In this document: one piece after another, positions 6,164 to 7,131 of the stretch
Layout of the letters: each line of letters opens with the position of its first letter
How positions within the stretch are numbered: the stretch's first letter is position 1
Origin: DAOQAU01 sp035354275
Lineage (GTDB): Bacteria; Cyanobacteriota; Vampirovibrionia; Gastranaerophilales; Gastranaerophilaceae
Assembly (NCBI GenBank): GCA_035354275.1
Contig: DAOQAU010000068.1
Span: 1 to 7,131, forward strand
Length of the DNA: 7,131 nt
Direction of reading: 5' to 3'
Notes under the pieces: generated by a model
What the model saw: only the letters and a program-made list of their open reading frames with translations
Database searches by the model: none
What the model was told of the DNA's origin: nothing
Position numbers and translations under genes: made by a program

Positions 6164-6213
6164 GCAGATGAAAAAGCCTCGATTTTCCCAAAAATCGAGG
6201 CTTTTTCATCTGC
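6164..6213 (-). terminator. Perfect 23-bp hairpin: terminator of the small minus-strand gene
   Basis: Bases 6164-6186 and 6191-6213 are exact reverse complements around a 4-base loop. The core GCCTCGATTTT against AAAATCGAGGC is flanked by five A on the left and five T on the right, the classic layout of a bidirectional intrinsic terminator. It lies 24 bases past the stop codon of the 38-residue gene on the - strand, so it most likely ends that transcript, and it would also block any read-through from fabF. Confidence 0.75.
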
Positions 6214-6237
6214 TCTTTCAGCTATTTACCAACGGGG

Positions 6238-6354
6238 CTAGATTTTATTAATTCTTTTTGTCAAAGAATCGATAAATTCTTTGATTTTTTTAAGTAATAA
6301 TTTTAATTCGCCACTGATACTGCAAGCACCTGGCCAAGTATAACTGGGATACAT
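6238..6354 (-). CDS. Small cationic amphipathic protein, 38 residues, function unknown
   Basis: Reading leftwards, ATG at 6354-6352 opens a 38-codon frame ending in TAG at 6240-6238. A textbook ribosome binding site AAGGAG (complement of 6363-6368) lies eight bases before the ATG, better than that of fabF. The protein begins MYPSYTWPGACSISGE; residues ~16-38 are rich in Leu/Ile and Lys with hydrophobic residues spaced three to four apart, as in an amphipathic helix, and the net charge is about +4. There is a single Cys at position 11 and Trp at 7. There is no signal peptide and no segment long enough for a typical transmembrane helix. It is convergent with fabF, divergent from the gene at 6536, and followed by its own terminator. 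I do not recognise a family. A membrane-active peptide, a small toxin or a regulatory microprotein are possibilities only. Confidence 0.62.
   Translation of the reverse strand: MYPSYTWPGACSISGELKLLLKKIKEFIDSLTKRINKI
6261..6291 (+). terminator. Possible weak + strand terminator inside the small minus-strand gene
   Basis: TCAAAGAAT (6261-6269) and ATTCTTTGA (6276-6284) form a perfect 9-bp stem with a 6-base loop, followed directly by seven T (6285-6291). The layout is that of an intrinsic terminator on the + strand, but the stem is AT-rich. The same bases encode the Lys-rich helix of the 38-residue protein, so the pattern could be a by-product of coding AAA and TTT codons. Confidence 0.35.
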
Positions 6355-6535
6355 TTTATTTTCTCCTTAAATTTCGATACTTTATCCTATGGCAGTAATT
6401 TCGGGTTTTTGAGGTAAAACTTTAGTGTTTTAATATAAAATGATACACTTCTTTACAATAAGGTGGGTTTTTAGCAATTATTTTTTTTAGGGTCATTATT
6501 AATTACATAATAGCAAAACTCTTTTTAAGGTAAAA
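6355..6535. promoter_or_regulatory. Divergent control region with weak promoter candidates
   Basis: These 181 AT-rich bases separate two divergent starts and must hold control signals for both. For the + strand, TTGAGG (6409-6414) and TAATAT (6431-6436) are 16 bases apart. For the - strand, a TTATTG-like box followed 18 bases later by TATATT overlaps nearly the same place (around 6434-6463). Neither is close to consensus. Runs of T (for example 6480-6488) make chance matches likely. No clear operator or riboswitch is visible. Confidence 0.3.
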
Positions 6536-7105
6536 ATGATTTCACCTATAGGTTTTAACAGTATAGCATTTAGTTCCAAAATCGATAAAAGCAGGCTTAA
6601 TCGAAATGTCAGCTTTACGTCCAGCGATATTGGCTCAAGTGATTTTAGTTCGTTTTTAGAATCAAAAACGTATGATTATGCCTGTGTAGATAAAAGCAGG
6701 GATTTTTTTGTAGGGGCATGGCCAATGAGCGATAACGACATGATTTTTCTTGCAAATAAAAAGGCTACGGTTATCGATTTTGATTATGATAAAATAATGG
6801 GAACAAAAAAATTTGCAAAAAATTTGGGGCTCAAGTATTTAGGTTTGGACGATATAGCAGATCCTAAAAATATCAAAGCTTGTTATCGTGGAATTGTTAA
6901 TAAAATGAAAGAAGCAAAAGGTCCGGTTTTATTGCATTCTTTTAGGGCAAAGGACGAGCCTTTTTATATGGGAGCCCTTTATATGATTAAAGAAAAAGGG
7001 ATTTCCGTTAAAGAGGCAGCAGAAATAATTGAACATAAAATTTTAATTCAGCCTCGTTTTGATTTAATCGAGGCGTTGGAAAAAATGCTGAAGCAGTTGT
7101 TGTAG
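6536..7105 (+). CDS. Degenerate tyrosine/dual-specificity phosphatase-fold protein (probable pseudophosphatase)
   Basis: The 189 residues divide into a Ser/Asn-rich N-terminus (1-~50) and a compact alpha/beta domain (~57-188). The domain order resembles cysteine phosphatases of the dual-specificity or DUF442/BLH type: FVGAWPMSDNDMIFLA (58-73) like their GQP-x-x-xDL opening, strand TVIDFDY (78-84), strand KYLGLDDI (100-107), a helix, then GPVLLHSF (129-136) where the P-loop belongs, and a following helix. The usual P-loop HCx5R is changed here to H134-SFRAKD-E141. The nucleophilic Cys is Ser135 and the phosphate-binding Arg is Glu, so catalysis is unlikely. A short ribosome binding site (AAGG, 6527-6530) is five bases from the ATG. 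There is no signal peptide, but two short patches (SIAFSSK, NVSFTSS) recur near the N-terminus. The fold assignment is by eye. It is divergent from the 38-residue gene and not part of the fab operon. Confidence 0.7.
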   Translation: MISPIGFNSIAFSSKIDKSRLNRNVSFTSSDIGSSDFSSFLESKTYDYACVDKSRDFFVGAWPMSDNDMIFLANKKATVIDFDYDKIMGTKKFAKNLGLKYLGLDDIADPKNIKACYRGIVNKMKEAKGPVLLHSFRAKDEPFYMGALYMIKEKGISVKEAAEIIEHKILIQPRFDLIEALEKMLKQLL

Positions 7106-7131
7106 AATTTTAATATAAATATTTTTATTTA

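Noticed and set aside
6125..6171. A 17-codon - strand frame starting inside the terminator hairpin at 6164-6213.
   Set aside because: It is made almost wholly of the hairpin arms and has no convincing ribosome binding site.
6098..6241. A 47-codon + strand frame from ATG 6098 to TAG 6241.
   Set aside because: It has no ribosome binding site and runs straight through the GC-rich hairpin and a perfect 23-bp terminator stem. Most likely chance openness, though it would be worth revisiting if the hairpin cluster proves to be a dispersed repeat.

Overview
This window is an AT-rich bacterial chromosomal segment. It carries a complete, co-oriented core fatty-acid and phospholipid synthesis cluster in the order rpmF - plsX - fabH - fabD - fabG - acpP - fabF (5..5993, + strand), the classical order known from E. 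coli. The cluster is followed by a hairpin-rich convergent intergenic zone, a previously easy-to-miss 38-residue gene on the minus strand, and a divergent gene for a degenerate (probably inactive) phosphatase-fold protein. Lineage can only be guessed. Low GC, A/G-rich Shine-Dalgarno sites, a FabF C-terminal motif with His (GFGGHN, a variant common in cyanobacterial and plant enzymes) and the last protein's N-terminus (short I-x-F / V-S-F patches) would fit a non-photosynthetic gut cyanobacterial relative (Melainabacteria/Gastranaerophilales). This is inference from memory of such proteins, not proof.

Layout. 5-346: ribosomal protein L32 with a long Lys/Glu/Ala-rich tail. 347-411: gap built from a heptamer repeat (GTRAATW) in both orientations. 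412-1464 plsX; 1494-2501 fabH; 2502-2592: gap with interleaved inverted repeats and a 14-bp palindrome; 2593-3525 fabD; 3539-4276 fabG; 4277-4395: gap with a near-consensus sigma-70-type promoter; 4396-4626 acpP; 4627-4742: gap with a long terminator-like hairpin; 4743-5993 fabF. 5994-6237 holds four consecutive hairpins, two of them perfect 23-bp stems. 6238-6354 (-) is a small ORF with a strong ribosome binding site. 6355-6535 is an AT-rich divergent control region, and 6536-7105 (+) is the phosphatase-like gene. 7106-7131 is AT-rich and shows nothing recognisable.

How the genes work together. FabD loads malonyl groups from malonyl-CoA onto the AcpP carrier. FabH condenses acetyl-CoA with malonyl-ACP to start a chain. 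FabG reduces the beta-ketoacyl-ACP and FabF carries out the later condensations. PlsX converts finished acyl-ACP to acyl-phosphate for phospholipid synthesis. The dehydratase (FabZ/FabA), the enoyl reductase (FabI/K/L/V) and acetyl-CoA carboxylase are not in the window and must be encoded elsewhere. All key catalytic residues of the Fab/Pls proteins are present, so the pathway genes look intact. The promoter before acpP and the hairpin after it suggest ACP is also made from a separate short transcript, in line with the large amount of ACP cells need.

No clearly new multi-gene system is visible. The least explained elements are the hairpin cluster after fabF, the 38-aa gene, the Cys-to-Ser phosphatase homologue and the GAATAG-type repeats in the first operon gaps.
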